A model generated the notes under the pieces. The model saw only the letters and a program-made list of their open reading frames with translations. It did not search any database and was not told the origin of the DNA. This document shows, one piece after another, positions 52,216 to 61,527 of a DNA stretch of 64,000 nt. Source of the stretch: Hippea alviniae EP5-r (GTDB taxonomy: Bacteria; Campylobacterota_A; Desulfurellia; Desulfurellales; Hippeaceae). Both the position numbers and the translations under genes were made by a program. The stretch spans positions 124,001 through 188,000 of the forward strand of contig NZ_ATUV01000001.1 of the NCBI RefSeq assembly GCF_000420385.1, written 5' to 3'. Numbering within the stretch: the first letter of the stretch is position 1; every line of letters starts with the position of its first letter.

Positions 52216-53479
52216 CAGAGAGATGGAGACATTGCCAAGAGAAGAGATTGAAAAGCTTCAGCTTGAAAGGTTAAAAGAGACGATAAAAAAAATCAAAAAC
52301 TCAAGCTCTATTTTTAAAGAGAAGTATAGAGATATAGAGCCAGATGATATAAAGAGTTTAGATGATTTAAAGAAGATACCGTTGCTTGAGAAGGATGAGA
52401 TAAGAAGAGCATATCCTTTTAGACATATAGCTGTTGAAGACGATGAAAAGTGGATGAGAATGCACATGAGTTCAGGAACAACAGGAACGCCTGTTATTAA
52501 TGTTATGACTAAGCACGATATTCAACAGTGGGGCGAGATAATGGCTCGCTGTTATTATGCCGCAGGTGTAACTGCAAAGGATAGAATTCAGATTACTCCG
52601 TCATTTGGCTTATTTAACGGCGGCTTTGGATTTCATTACGGTGCGGAAAAAATAGGAGCGTTTATTATTCCAGTTGGTGCAGGAAGGAGTAGATTGCAGC
52701 TAAAATTTATGGAAGACTTGGGAACGACGGTAATGACAGGTATAGCTTCTTATCCGCTAAGGCTTATAGAGGTTGCTCACGAGATAGGTTTTGATTTTAA
52801 AAAGACAAATCTGCGGGTTGCCATTTTGGGTGCCGAAACCTGGTCTGATGAGATAAGGGCTCGCATAGAAGAAGAGATGGGTGTTGACACTTACGATATC
52901 ATAGGAATGACAGAAACAGGTGGTGTTGGTCTTGGTATAGATTGTGAAGTAAAAAACGGCATTCATGTGTGGGAAGACCATTATATAGTTGAGATTATAG
53001 ACCCAAGCACGGGCGAAGTTTTAGAAGATGGCAAAGAAGGTGAGATGGTTATAACGACACTGACGAGAGAAGGTATGGCGCTTTTGAGATATAGAACTCG
53101 AGATATAACCAGAATTATATCAAGGGATAGGTGCGACTGCGGAAGGACGCATCTAAGGGTTGACAGGCTAAAAGGCAGAACAGACGATATGCTTAAAGTT
53201 AAGGGCGTAAACTTCTATCCAAGTCAAATTGAGAACATATTGATGAGATACAAGCAGCTTTCACCATATTATCATATTGTTATAGAGAAGGTTAAGGGTA
53301 AAGGCCATATGACGATTGTTGCGGAGAGAAAAAACGGTTTTTCTGTTGATTTAAACAGATTGCATGCAGAACTTTATGATTTTTTGGGCTTTAAGGTTGA
53401 TATACAGATAGTCCCAGAAGGAACGCTTGAGCGTCCACAGGGCAAAGCGATAAGGGTTATTGATAAAAGACAAAAATAG
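52205..53479 (+). CDS. paaK: Phenylacetate-CoA ligase (second copy)
   Basis: A 424-residue PaaK paralogue beginning at ATG 52205 ([14 protein letters not shown]) inside the iorB end; the longer in-frame extension inside iorB is rejected. HMSSGTTGTPVINV is the nucleotide loop, and GRTDDMLKVKGVNFYPSQIE the hinge. Coupled to iorAB, it probably converts the aryl-acetyl-CoA product to the free acid with ATP gain, or the reverse. It differs enough from the copy at 17842 to suggest a different preferred acid. Confidence 0.95.
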   Translation: MIFNREMETLPREEIEKLQLERLKETIKKIKNSSSIFKEKYRDIEPDDIKSLDDLKKIPLLEKDEIRRAYPFRHIAVEDDEKWMRMHMSSGTTGTPVINVMTKHDIQQWGEIMARCYYAAGVTAKDRIQITPSFGLFNGGFGFHYGAEKIGAFIIPVGAGRSRLQLKFMEDLGTTVMTGIASYPLRLIEVAHEIGFDFKKTNLRVAILGAETWSDEIRARIEEEMGVDTYDIIGMTETGGVGLGIDCEVKNGIHVWEDHYIVEIIDPSTGEVLEDGKEGEMVITTLTREGMALLRYRTRDITRIISRDRCDCGRTHLRVDRLKGRTDDMLKVKGVNFYPSQIENILMRYKQLSPYYHIVIEKVKGKGHMTIVAERKNGFSVDLNRLHAELYDFLGFKVDIQIVPEGTLERPQGKAIRVIDKRQK

Positions 53480-53481
53480 GC

Positions 53482-53508
53482 TAAAAAATTTTTCGTTTAT
53501 GCCGATTA
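53482..53508 (+). promoter_or_regulatory. Sigma-28 (FliA) promoter of motAB
   Basis: TAAA (53482-53485), 15-nt spacer, GCCGATTA (53501-53508; consensus GCCGATAA). motAB are classic late-class sigma-28 genes. It lies in the 62-nt gap before motA. Confidence 0.85.
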
Positions 53509-53541
53509 TGATAAGTGGAGACTTTTGATTCAGGAGGCTAA

Positions 53542-54387
53542 ATGAACGCAGCGGGAATTATATTTACTCTGCTGGCTGTTGTTGGTGCTTTCGTCTATGA
53601 AGGTGGCAATCCTATGGTTCTTATACAGATAGGTGAATACATAGTTCTTATTGGTGCGTTTTTTGGCATGCTTTTATCAACTGCTTCTCCTTCTGCTTTG
53701 AAGGGTGCATTTGGCGTAATTTTAGGTATTGCAAAGCCAGACCCTTATAACAAGAAAAACTATCTTGAGCTGCTTAAAATAATTTACGATTTATCAACGA
53801 AGGTTAGAAAAGATGGTATTTTGTCATTAGAAGCTGTTGTTGATGACCCGGAATCTTCACCTATTCTTCAAGATGCTGCTTTTTTCCTGAAGAATAAGGA
53901 AGCAAGAAACCTGCTTATAGATGCTTTAAGGAGTATTGTTACGGGTATAGAAGTTGAAAAGTTAGATGAGATGCTGGATACGAACATCGAATCCATAGAG
54001 AAAGAGATTTCTGCACCACCTAAGATGGTAGCAATTTTAGCTGAGTCGATGCCTGGTATGGGTATTGTTGCTGCAGTTATGGGTGTTATACTTACGATGG
54101 GTGCATTGGGTGGTTCTATTCTTGTAATTGGTGAACATATTGCTGCTGCTCTGACAGGAACATTCTTAGGACTTCTTTTGTGTTATGGAATATTTGGGCC
54201 TATGGCAAGGTATGCCGAATTTAAAAACGAAGATATGATAGCCTATCTTAAAGCGTTGAAAACTGGCATTATCTATATAGCAAAGGGTGATGCTCCGATT
54301 ATTGCAATGGAAGCTGTTAGAGAGTCGATACCACCTTTGGCAAGGCCTGAGTTTGACGAAGCAGAACAGTTTGTAAAGGGTAAGTGA
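53542..54387 (+). CDS. motA: Flagellar stator protein MotA
   Basis: A 281-residue inner-membrane stator subunit with four membrane helices. The N-terminal GIIFTLLAVVGAFVYEGG and the later MPGMGIVAAVMGVILTMGAL region (about 170-190) are characteristic of proton-type MotA. The cytoplasmic loop (about 60-160) would contact FliG. SD is AGGAGG. motB follows after 1 nt. Confidence 0.96.
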   Translation: MNAAGIIFTLLAVVGAFVYEGGNPMVLIQIGEYIVLIGAFFGMLLSTASPSALKGAFGVILGIAKPDPYNKKNYLELLKIIYDLSTKVRKDGILSLEAVVDDPESSPILQDAAFFLKNKEARNLLIDALRSIVTGIEVEKLDEMLDTNIESIEKEISAPPKMVAILAESMPGMGIVAAVMGVILTMGALGGSILVIGEHIAAALTGTFLGLLLCYGIFGPMARYAEFKNEDMIAYLKALKTGIIYIAKGDAPIIAMEAVRESIPPLARPEFDEAEQFVKGK

Positions 54388-54388
54388 T

Positions 54389-55252
54389 ATGGCTGAAGAG
54401 AATCCCGAAGGTGGCATAGTCAAAAAGTGTAAGCAGAAGAAGTGCGAAGAAGGTGGTGGCAGCGCATGGGAAGTTGCATACGGCGACTTCATGACATCGA
54501 TGATGGCTTTTTTCCTGGTTATGTGGCTTATTGCTGCCACTAATGTTAAGCAAAGAAAAATTCTCTCCACCTATTTTACTCAACCTGGCGCCACATCCTT
54601 AACTGAAGGTTCCTCCATGCTTCCTTCAAAGGGTGTTTTTGACATAGGCTCAAAGAGTTTAACCATATCGCAGCGTATCCCAGAGATGCCTTTACCTTCT
54701 GTTCAACAACCAAAGACGTTAAAAGGTAGAGGCCTTATACCCAAGGTTTTGAGAAAGAGCGGAGGAGGAGTAGGCCATCAGAAACAAACATTAAATTTGT
54801 ATATGGTAATGAAGAAAATTCAACAGTCTATAGCAAGCAAAAAGGAGCTTCTCCAATATAGAAACCAGATAAAGATGGAAATTACGGAAGAAGGTTTGAG
54901 AATTGTGATTTTCGACAAAAACAAGAGACCAATGTTTTATCCAGGCTCTGCTCAGCTTGAGCCTTGGGCTAAAGAAGTTCTCGATATTGTTGCCAAACAA
55001 CTTGCTTCAATCTCAAACAAGATAGTTATAGAAGGCCATACGGACGCCCATCCATATACAATAGGTAATGTATCTAATTGGGATTTGTCAACAATGAGAG
55101 CAAATGCTGCAAGAAGAGAGCTTCAGGCAAACGGCGTGAGTTCAGACAGGTTTGATAGTATTATTGGTTATGGTTCAACAAGGCCAGTTCCTGGGACAAA
55201 TCCTGATGACCCTATCAATAGGCGCATCGTAATTCTCGTTAAAAAAATATAA
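54389..55252 (+). CDS. motB: Flagellar stator protein MotB
   Basis: A 287-residue stator subunit. AWEVAYGDFMTSMMAFFLVMW (about 27-47, split here) holds the single membrane helix and the ion-binding Asp of YGDF. The plug and linker region follow, and a C-terminal OmpA-like peptidoglycan-binding domain (IEGHTDAHP, about 213-221; NRRIVILVKK at the end). Two cysteines near residues 14 and 19 (CKQKKC) are an odd N-terminal feature. Confidence 0.96.
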   Translation: MAEENPEGGIVKKCKQKKCEEGGGSAWEVAYGDFMTSMMAFFLVMWLIAATNVKQRKILSTYFTQPGATSLTEGSSMLPSKGVFDIGSKSLTISQRIPEMPLPSVQQPKTLKGRGLIPKVLRKSGGGVGHQKQTLNLYMVMKKIQQSIASKKELLQYRNQIKMEITEEGLRIVIFDKNKRPMFYPGSAQLEPWAKEVLDIVAKQLASISNKIVIEGHTDAHPYTIGNVSNWDLSTMRANAARRELQANGVSSDRFDSIIGYGSTRPVPGTNPDDPINRRIVILVKKI

Positions 55253-55310
55253 CCTATATATTAACAATTACTTAAACCATTAGTTAGCCAAAAGTTAAGC
55301 ATCTATAACC

Positions 55311-55339
55311 TTGACTATATGTTTTCCCTATGATATAAA
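55311..55339 (+). promoter_or_regulatory. Sigma-70 promoter of the first acs gene
   Basis: TTGACT (55311-55316), 17-nt spacer, TATAAA (55334-55339) with a TG one base before the -10 (extended -10). Confidence 0.75.
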
Positions 55340-55376
55340 ATTAAAAAGTTTAAACTTTTCCATAAAGGGGGAGAAT

Positions 55377-57404
55377 ATGGGTAAGCAGAAAGGGACTATT
55401 GAATCCAAATTGAAGGAGACAAGAATTTTTTACCCATCTATTGAATTTTCCCAAAGGGCCAATATTGATGCCGAAGAGTATGAAAGGCTCAAAAAATGGG
55501 TTGAAATGGATTGGGAGGGGTTTTGGAAATATTTTGCATTGAAAAAAATTACTTGGTTTAAAAGATTTGACGAAGTTTTAGATGATTCTAATCCGCCGTT
55601 TTACAAGTTTTTCACAGGGGGGAAGCTCAATGTATCTTACAACTGTCTTGATAGACATGTTAAAACATGGAGAAAGAATAAGGCTGCTATAATCTGGGAA
55701 AGTGAGAATGGCGACACTGAAGTTTTAACATATCAGCAACTTTATATAAAAGTAAACAAGTTTGCCAGTGTTTTAAGAACTCTTGGTGTTAAGAAGGGTG
55801 ATAGGGTTTTGATATACATGCCTATGATACCTGAAGCCGCGGTTGCAATGCTTGCATCGGCTAGAATTGGTGCAATACACTCAGTTGTTTTTGGCGGGTT
55901 TTCTTCAGAAGCCCTAAGGGACAGAATAAACGATGCAAAACCAAAGGTTATAGTGACGGCAGACGGAAGTTTTAGGAATGGTAAAGCTATACCGCTAAAA
56001 AGTAAGGTTGATGAAGCTTTGAATGGTGTTGAACATAAAGTTGATTATGTAGTTGTTGTAAGGCATATAGAGAGAGATATTCACATGAAGCCCTTAAGGG
56101 ATTTCTGGTGGCAGGATTTGATGAGCGACCCTGATTATGCTTCTATTTATTGCGAACCTGAGCATGTTGATAGCGAAGACCCGTTATTTATTCTTTACAC
56201 ATCAGGCTCAACGGGTAAACCAAAAGGTATAGTTCATTCGTCTGCCGGTTATCTGCTTTGGACAATGCTAACGATGAAATGGGTTTTTGATATAAAGGAT
56301 GATGACACATTCTGGTGTACGGCTGATATAGGTTGGATAACAGGGCACTCATACGGTGTATATGGGCCTTTGGCTATAGGTGCAACAACAGTTATGTATG
56401 AAGGTGTGCCAACATATCCCACACCTGCCAAATGGTGGGAACTTGTTGAGAAGCACTCAATAAACATACTTTATACGGCACCAACAGCTATAAGGGCGTT
56501 GATGAGACTTGGTAATGAGTGGGTTTTGAAACACGATTTATCATCTTTAAGACTGCTTGGAACAGTCGGTGAACCTATAAACCCTGAAGCATGGATTTGG
56601 TATTATCAGACTGTTGGGAATGAAAGAGCCCCGATTGTCGATACATGGTGGCAGACAGAGACCGGTGGACATATGATAACCACTGTCCCGGGTGCTCAGG
56701 CTGCAAAGCCGGGTTCTGCTGGTATGCCATTGCCTGGTATATTTGCAGATGTTGTAGATATGGAGGGCAACCCTATAAATGACCCAAATCAGGGTGGTTT
56801 ACTTGTTATAACAAAACCCTGGCCTTCTATGCTCAGGACGATTTGGGGGGACGATAAGAAGTTTATCGATGTCTATTGGGCAAAATTTAAAGACAAGGGA
56901 TATTACTTTGCTGGAGATGGCGCAAGGAAAGACGAAGATGGATACTTCTGGATTATGGGAAGGGTTGACGATGTTCTTAATGTCTCCGGCCATAGGATTG
57001 GAACGATGGAAGTTGAAAGTGCGCTTGTTTCTCATAGAAATGTTGCAGAGGCTGCAGTTGTTGGAAGGCCAGATGATATTACAGGTGAAGCTATTGTTGC
57101 ATTTGTTGTGCTCAAGGAAGGTGTTGACAAGACACATCACGATGAACTGGTTAGGGAGCTAAGGGAGCATGTTCAGAAGGAGATTGGACCTATCGCAAGA
57201 CCGCAGGAAATTATCTTTACAGATGCGCTTCCAAAGACAAGGTCTGGCAAGATAATGAGAAGGCTACTTAAGGATATAGCTGCAGGTAAGAAGATTGAAC
57301 AGGATATATCCACGCTTGAAGATGCTTCGGTTCTTGATAAACTCGCAGAGTTAAGGGATAAACTCGAAGAGGAGATGAATAAGAACGGGAATGACAAAAA
57401 GTAA
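55377..57404 (+). CDS. acs: Acetyl-CoA synthetase (AMP-forming)
   Basis: A 675-residue acetate:CoA ligase. I start at ATG 55377 behind GGGGGAG; a longer frame has no [13 protein letters not shown] is the nucleotide loop. TWWQTETGG keeps the Trp (W425) that closes the acetate pocket, so acetate is the predicted substrate. The C-terminal [11 protein letters not shown] carries the lysine acetylated in this family. An intrinsic terminator follows, so it is a separate unit from the next gene. Confidence 0.95.
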   Translation: MGKQKGTIESKLKETRIFYPSIEFSQRANIDAEEYERLKKWVEMDWEGFWKYFALKKITWFKRFDEVLDDSNPPFYKFFTGGKLNVSYNCLDRHVKTWRKNKAAIIWESENGDTEVLTYQQLYIKVNKFASVLRTLGVKKGDRVLIYMPMIPEAAVAMLASARIGAIHSVVFGGFSSEALRDRINDAKPKVIVTADGSFRNGKAIPLKSKVDEALNGVEHKVDYVVVVRHIERDIHMKPLRDFWWQDLMSDPDYASIYCEPEHVDSEDPLFILYTSGSTGKPKGIVHSSAGYLLWTMLTMKWVFDIKDDDTFWCTADIGWITGHSYGVYGPLAIGATTVMYEGVPTYPTPAKWWELVEKHSINILYTAPTAIRALMRLGNEWVLKHDLSSLRLLGTVGEPINPEAWIWYYQTVGNERAPIVDTWWQTETGGHMITTVPGAQAAKPGSAGMPLPGIFADVVDMEGNPINDPNQGGLLVITKPWPSMLRTIWGDDKKFIDVYWAKFKDKGYYFAGDGARKDEDGYFWIMGRVDDVLNVSGHRIGTMEVESALVSHRNVAEAAVVGRPDDITGEAIVAFVVLKEGVDKTHHDELVRELREHVQKEIGPIARPQEIIFTDALPKTRSGKIMRRLLKDIAAGKKIEQDISTLEDASVLDKLAELRDKLEEEMNKNGNDKK

Positions 57405-57410
57405 ATCTTA

Positions 57411-57436
57411 AGGGGGTTAATGCCCCCTATCTTTTT
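57411..57436 (+). terminator. Rho-independent terminator between the two acs paralogues
   Basis: AGGGGG (57411-57416), loop TTAATG, CCCCCT (57423-57428), then a T-rich tract with TTTTT from 57432. Confidence 0.8.
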
Positions 57437-57494
57437 GGTTTTTTTCAGAAGGCTTTTCTTTAGAATCGTTTTAAACATAAAGTGGGGGTGTAAA

Positions 57495-59465
57495 ATGACA
57501 AAAAACAAAATCAAAGTTCCAAGGGATTTTTTATCTAAAGCAAACCTAAAATACGATGAGTATGTGAAACTGTGCAAATGGGCAGAAGATGATTTTGAAG
57601 GTTTTTGGGACTATTTTGCAAAGAGAGAGATAAGCTGGTTTGAGCCATATAAAAAGGTGTTTGATGACTCAAATGCTCCGTTTTATAAGTTTTTCGTCGG
57701 TGGCAAGCTTAATATGTGTTATAACTGCGTTGATAGGCATGTAACAACACGAAAGAAAAACAGGGCTGCTATAATCTGGGAAAGCGAGCAGGGTGAATCA
57801 AGGATTTTGACTTACAGGGAATTGCAGTATCAGGTTAATAAGTTTGCCAATGTTCTAAAGACTTTGGGTGTGAAAAAGGGCGATGTTGTTGTTATCTATA
57901 TGCCAATGATACCAGAACTTCCTATAGCTATGCTTGCATGTGCGAAGATTGGAGCTATACATTCAGTTGTATTTGCCGGAATGAGTGCTGTTGCGTTGAA
58001 TGAGAGAATTAAAGATGCCAAAAGTTCTGTTATCGTTACAGCAGACGGCGGGTTTAGAGCAGGAAAGACAATTCCTTTGAAGGAGAATGTGGATAAAGCC
58101 GTTGAAAAGCTGAAGTTTGTTAAGTATGTGGTGGTTGTAAGACATGCAGATAGAGATATCTCGATGAAGACATTAAGGGATTTCTGGTGGCAGGATTTGA
58201 TGAGCGACCCTGATTATGCGAAACCTTACTGCGAGCCAGAGCCAATGGATGCAGAAGACCCACTCTTTCTTATTTATACTTCTGGTTCGACTGCAAAACC
58301 AAAGGGAGTTGTTCATACAACTGCAGGTTATCTTTTGTGGAGAATTTTAACTGCCCGTTGGGTGTTTGATTTAAAAGAAGAAGATACTTTTTGGTCAACG
58401 GCAAATATAGGTTGGATTTCTGGACACTCTTACACATTGTATGGGCCACTTTCCATAGGCTCAACAACTTTTATTTACGAAGGTATGCCGCTTTATCCTA
58501 CTCCTGCTCAGTGGTGGTATTTAGTTGAGAAATACAAGATAAATGTCATGTACACAGCACCAACGGCAATAAGAGCACTAATGAGAAGAGGGGAAGAGTG
58601 GCTTAAAAAATACGACTTGTCATCTTTGAGACTGCTTACAACAGGTGGAGAGAGACTAAACGAAGCCGCATGGCTCTGGTATTGGGAGCATGTGGGCGGT
58701 AAGAGATGCCCTGTTATAGATGCATACGGTCAAACAGAAACGGCAGGGCATATGATTTCGGCTTTACCTGTAGTTGACCAAAAGCCCGGTAGTGTCGGTA
58801 TTGCCGTTCCTGGTATATTTCCTGATATAGTTGACGATGACGGTAATATAATAACAGAGCCAGACAAAACAGGTCATCTTGTGCTTAAGAAACCGTGGCC
58901 TTCAATGGTTAGAACACTGTGGAATGATGATGAAGGGTATAAAGAGCTCTATTGGGGCAAGTTTAACGGCAAGTATTACTATACTGGAGACCTTGCTTAT
59001 AAGGATGAAGATGGCTATTTCTGGATGGAAGGCAGGGCTGATGATGTTGTTAATGTCTCTGCTCACAGAATTGGGTGTGCTGAGATTGAGAGTGCTCTAA
59101 CAAGTTGCAAGTATGTTGCCGAAGCTGCTATAGTTGGAAGGCCGAATGAGATAACAGGGGAAGAAGTGTTTGCCTTTGTTGTGCTTAAAGAAGGTGTGGA
59201 TAAGACAAGGCACGACGAGATAGTAAGAAGATTGAGAGAGTATGTTGAGGAGATGGTATCGCCAATTGCAAAACCGTCGGAAGTTGTGTTTGTTGATGCT
59301 CTGCCAAAGACAAGGTCTGGCAAGGTTGTAAGAAGGATTTTAAAAGCTATAGCGTCTGGCAAACCTATAGAACAAGACTTATCGACACTTGAAGATATAA
59401 GCGTAATTGATAGAATTAAAAAGGCTGTGGAAGATAGAAGTATGGAGTTCAAAAAGGAGGGCTAA
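57495..59465 (+). CDS. Acyl-CoA synthetase, Acs paralogue with enlarged acyl pocket
   Basis: A 656-residue AMP-forming synthetase closely related to the preceding Acs (shared FWDYFA-type N-terminus, [11 protein letters not shown] loop, [12 protein letters not shown]-terminus). The pocket motif differs: AYGQTETAG replaces TWWQTETGG, so the acetate-gating Trp is Gly412. In a methanogen Acs a Trp-to-Gly change at this position opened the pocket to longer acyl chains, and medium-chain synthetases carry Gly here. It is therefore more likely to use butyrate-size or larger acids. ATG follows GTGGGGGTG. The MTH1187 gene starts 2 nt after it. Confidence 0.92.
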   Translation: MTKNKIKVPRDFLSKANLKYDEYVKLCKWAEDDFEGFWDYFAKREISWFEPYKKVFDDSNAPFYKFFVGGKLNMCYNCVDRHVTTRKKNRAAIIWESEQGESRILTYRELQYQVNKFANVLKTLGVKKGDVVVIYMPMIPELPIAMLACAKIGAIHSVVFAGMSAVALNERIKDAKSSVIVTADGGFRAGKTIPLKENVDKAVEKLKFVKYVVVVRHADRDISMKTLRDFWWQDLMSDPDYAKPYCEPEPMDAEDPLFLIYTSGSTAKPKGVVHTTAGYLLWRILTARWVFDLKEEDTFWSTANIGWISGHSYTLYGPLSIGSTTFIYEGMPLYPTPAQWWYLVEKYKINVMYTAPTAIRALMRRGEEWLKKYDLSSLRLLTTGGERLNEAAWLWYWEHVGGKRCPVIDAYGQTETAGHMISALPVVDQKPGSVGIAVPGIFPDIVDDDGNIITEPDKTGHLVLKKPWPSMVRTLWNDDEGYKELYWGKFNGKYYYTGDLAYKDEDGYFWMEGRADDVVNVSAHRIGCAEIESALTSCKYVAEAAIVGRPNEITGEEVFAFVVLKEGVDKTRHDEIVRRLREYVEEMVSPIAKPSEVVFVDALPKTRSGKVVRRILKAIASGKPIEQDLSTLEDISVIDRIKKAVEDRSMEFKKEG

Positions 59466-59467
59466 AA

Positions 59468-59782
59468 ATGTCCGTTCTTGTTGAGTTTGCCATGTTTCCA
59501 ACAGATAAAGGAGAGAGTGTTAGCTCTTATGTGTCAAGGATTATAGATGTTATAGATAAAAGTGGGTTTGAGTATAAACTTACGCCTATGGGAACGGTAT
59601 TTGAAACAGAAACAATGGAAGATGCTTTGGATTTGATAAAGAAGGCTTATGATGTTTTAGAACCCGACTGCAATCGAATATACTCAACAATTAAGTTTGA
59701 TATACGAAAAAACAGGTCAAATAGAATGAAGCAGAAGATAGCGTCTATTGAATCAAAGCTGAACAAAGAAGTTAAAAAGTGA
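59468..59782 (+). CDS. MTH1187-family thiamine-binding protein
   Basis: A 104-residue protein of the MTH1187/YkoF-like family, a ferredoxin-like fold reported to bind thiamine-type ligands. VEFAMFPTDKGESVSSYV (about 5-22) and YKLTPMGTVFE (about 36-46) are the recognisable parts. It follows the Acs paralogue by 2 nt and overlaps rmuC by 4 nt. Physiological role in bacteria is unclear. Confidence 0.88.
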   Translation: MSVLVEFAMFPTDKGESVSSYVSRIIDVIDKSGFEYKLTPMGTVFETETMEDALDLIKKAYDVLEPDCNRIYSTIKFDIRKNRSNRMKQKIASIESKLNKEVKK

Positions 59783-60999
59783 TATACGCGTTAGCTATTC
59801 TGATTGCTGTTGTTATAGTTGGATTTGTTGGGCTTTTTGTGTGGCAAAGGAAGTATTTTGCTCAGATTCAAGATAAGCTTACAAACACGCTTATTGAAGT
59901 GTCTAAGGAGAATCAGAAGCAAATAGAACATGCAAAGGAGTCAAGTGTTGAGCTTTTGAAGGCCACAGAGCAGCTTAAGGGAACACTTAAGGATGAGTTG
60001 TATGAGAGATTTAAGGATATAGGTGAGAAGTTTGATAATATATCGATAAAGATAAGTAGCGCCTTATTTGAGCAGGCTAAGAAGAATACAGATGAGCTTG
60101 ATAAGTTTATGCAGCTTGTTGAAGAGAAACTTGTGATGATTAGCGATAAGGTTGATGAGAGACTGAAGGTTGGTTTTGAAAATGTTGATAAAACATTCAA
60201 GGATATTATTGAAGGCATAGCAAGGATATCAGAAGCTCAAAGGAAAATAGAAGAGTTAAGCTCAGAAGTTGTATCTCTTCAGAAGATTTTGGACGATAAA
60301 AAAAGGCGTGGTGGATTTGGTGAAGTAAGGCTTGAGTTGATTTTGGAGAGTGTGTTTGGCGAGTCAAGAGAGCTTTACGATATTCAGGTAAAGCTTAAGA
60401 AGAACGGAAAAGAATACATAGCAGATGCTATAATTAAAGCACCTCAAGTTGGTTTGATAGCGATTGATTCAAAGTTTCCACTTGAAAATTACCAAAGGAT
60501 GATAAATGCAGAAGGCAACGAGTATCGTGAGTTTAAAAGGGCTTTTGAAAACGATTTGAAGAAGCATATAGATGACATAGCGGATAAATACATAATCAAA
60601 GGAACAACAGCAGATATGGCTGTTATGTTCTTGCCGGCTGAAGCAATATTTGCAACTGTAAACGCACACCATTCTGATATAGTTGCGTATGCTTATTCAA
60701 GAAGAGTTTGGATAGCATCACCCACCACGCTTATGGCTCTTCTTACAACCATCTCTGCAGCGGTAAGGGATATGAAGATTCATCAACAGGCTAAAAATAT
60801 TCAAAATGAGTTGATGAAATTATCCGAAGAATTTGATAGATATAGAAAGAGATGGGAGAAGCTTTTGAAAGATGTTGATAGGTTGCATAAGGATGCAGCT
60901 GATATAGACACGACGACACAGAAGATTGTAAAAGCGTTTGAGAGAATAGAGAAGGTTGAGTTTGAAGAAGTAAAGAGCATAAAAGATGGCACAGATTAA
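59779..60999 (+). CDS. rmuC: RmuC-family DNA recombination protein
   Basis: A 406-residue protein with an N-terminal membrane anchor (about 2-20), a long coiled coil (about 25-175) and the RmuC nuclease-like core (about 180-350: GGFGEVRLELILE, IAIDSKFPLENYQRM, TADMAVMFLPAEAIFA, SPTTLMALLTT). The core resembles restriction-type PD-(D/E)xK enzymes. Members limit DNA inversions at repeats. It starts with GTG overlapping the previous stop. Confidence 0.95.
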   Translation: MIYALAILIAVVIVGFVGLFVWQRKYFAQIQDKLTNTLIEVSKENQKQIEHAKESSVELLKATEQLKGTLKDELYERFKDIGEKFDNISIKISSALFEQAKKNTDELDKFMQLVEEKLVMISDKVDERLKVGFENVDKTFKDIIEGIARISEAQRKIEELSSEVVSLQKILDDKKRRGGFGEVRLELILESVFGESRELYDIQVKLKKNGKEYIADAIIKAPQVGLIAIDSKFPLENYQRMINAEGNEYREFKRAFENDLKKHIDDIADKYIIKGTTADMAVMFLPAEAIFATVNAHHSDIVAYAYSRRVWIASPTTLMALLTTISAAVRDMKIHQQAKNIQNELMKLSEEFDRYRKRWEKLLKDVDRLHKDAADIDTTTQKIVKAFERIEKVEFEEVKSIKDGTD

Positions 61000-61450
61000 G
61001 TTAACACCTTCAACGGAAGATTATATAAAGGCGATTTATAGAATATCTCAAAATTCAAAGGTTGTTAGAATAAAGGATGTATCAAAGAATCTCAATGTGA
61101 AGATGCCGTCTGTTGTAAATGCAGTAAAAACGCTCGAAGAGAAAGGGCTCGTTATACACGAGAGCTATGGGTATATAGAGCTTACACCTGAAGGAGAAAA
61201 AATAGGCAGAGAGTTGAGTTATCGTTATGATACGCTTGTGGATTTTTTGGTGAATGTGCTTCAGGTTGATGTTAGGGTTGCAGAAGAAGATGCCTGTGCT
61301 ATTGAGCATTATCTTCATCCAGAGACAACGGACAGGATAGTGAAGTTTCTAAGCTTTTTAAGGTTGACACCAGATGGTGAGCCTGGTTGGCTTAGAAAGT
61401 TTAAGTTATTTCTAAAGACAGGTAAGAAGGATTGCGATAAATTGAAATAA
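60986..61450 (+). CDS. DtxR/MntR-family metal-dependent regulator
   Basis: A 154-residue regulator with a winged helix (about 8-70; STEDYIKAIYRIS opening, NVKMPSVVNAVKTLEEKGLV recognition region) and a dimer/metal domain (about 75-145) with EEDACAIEHYLHPE carrying typical Glu/His ligands. It has no SH3 domain, so it is the shorter MntR type. It overlaps rmuC by 14 nt. Metal (Mn or Fe) cannot be assigned. No operator was found. Confidence 0.9.
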   Translation: MAQIKLTPSTEDYIKAIYRISQNSKVVRIKDVSKNLNVKMPSVVNAVKTLEEKGLVIHESYGYIELTPEGEKIGRELSYRYDTLVDFLVNVLQVDVRVAEEDACAIEHYLHPETTDRIVKFLSFLRLTPDGEPGWLRKFKLFLKTGKKDCDKLK

Positions 61451-61481
61451 CAGTAATTATTTGGCTTCTTTTGTTAACCTG

Positions 61482-61509
61482 TTGACAATCATCTCTTTTA
61501 ATTTATACT
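61482..61509 (+). promoter_or_regulatory. Sigma-70-type promoter of the CHASE4 sensor gene
   Basis: TTGACA (61482-61487), 16-nt spacer, TATACT (61504-61509). The GTG start at 61528 is only 19 nt downstream. Confidence 0.65.
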
Positions 61510-61527
61510 AAAATTTAGGTGATAAAT

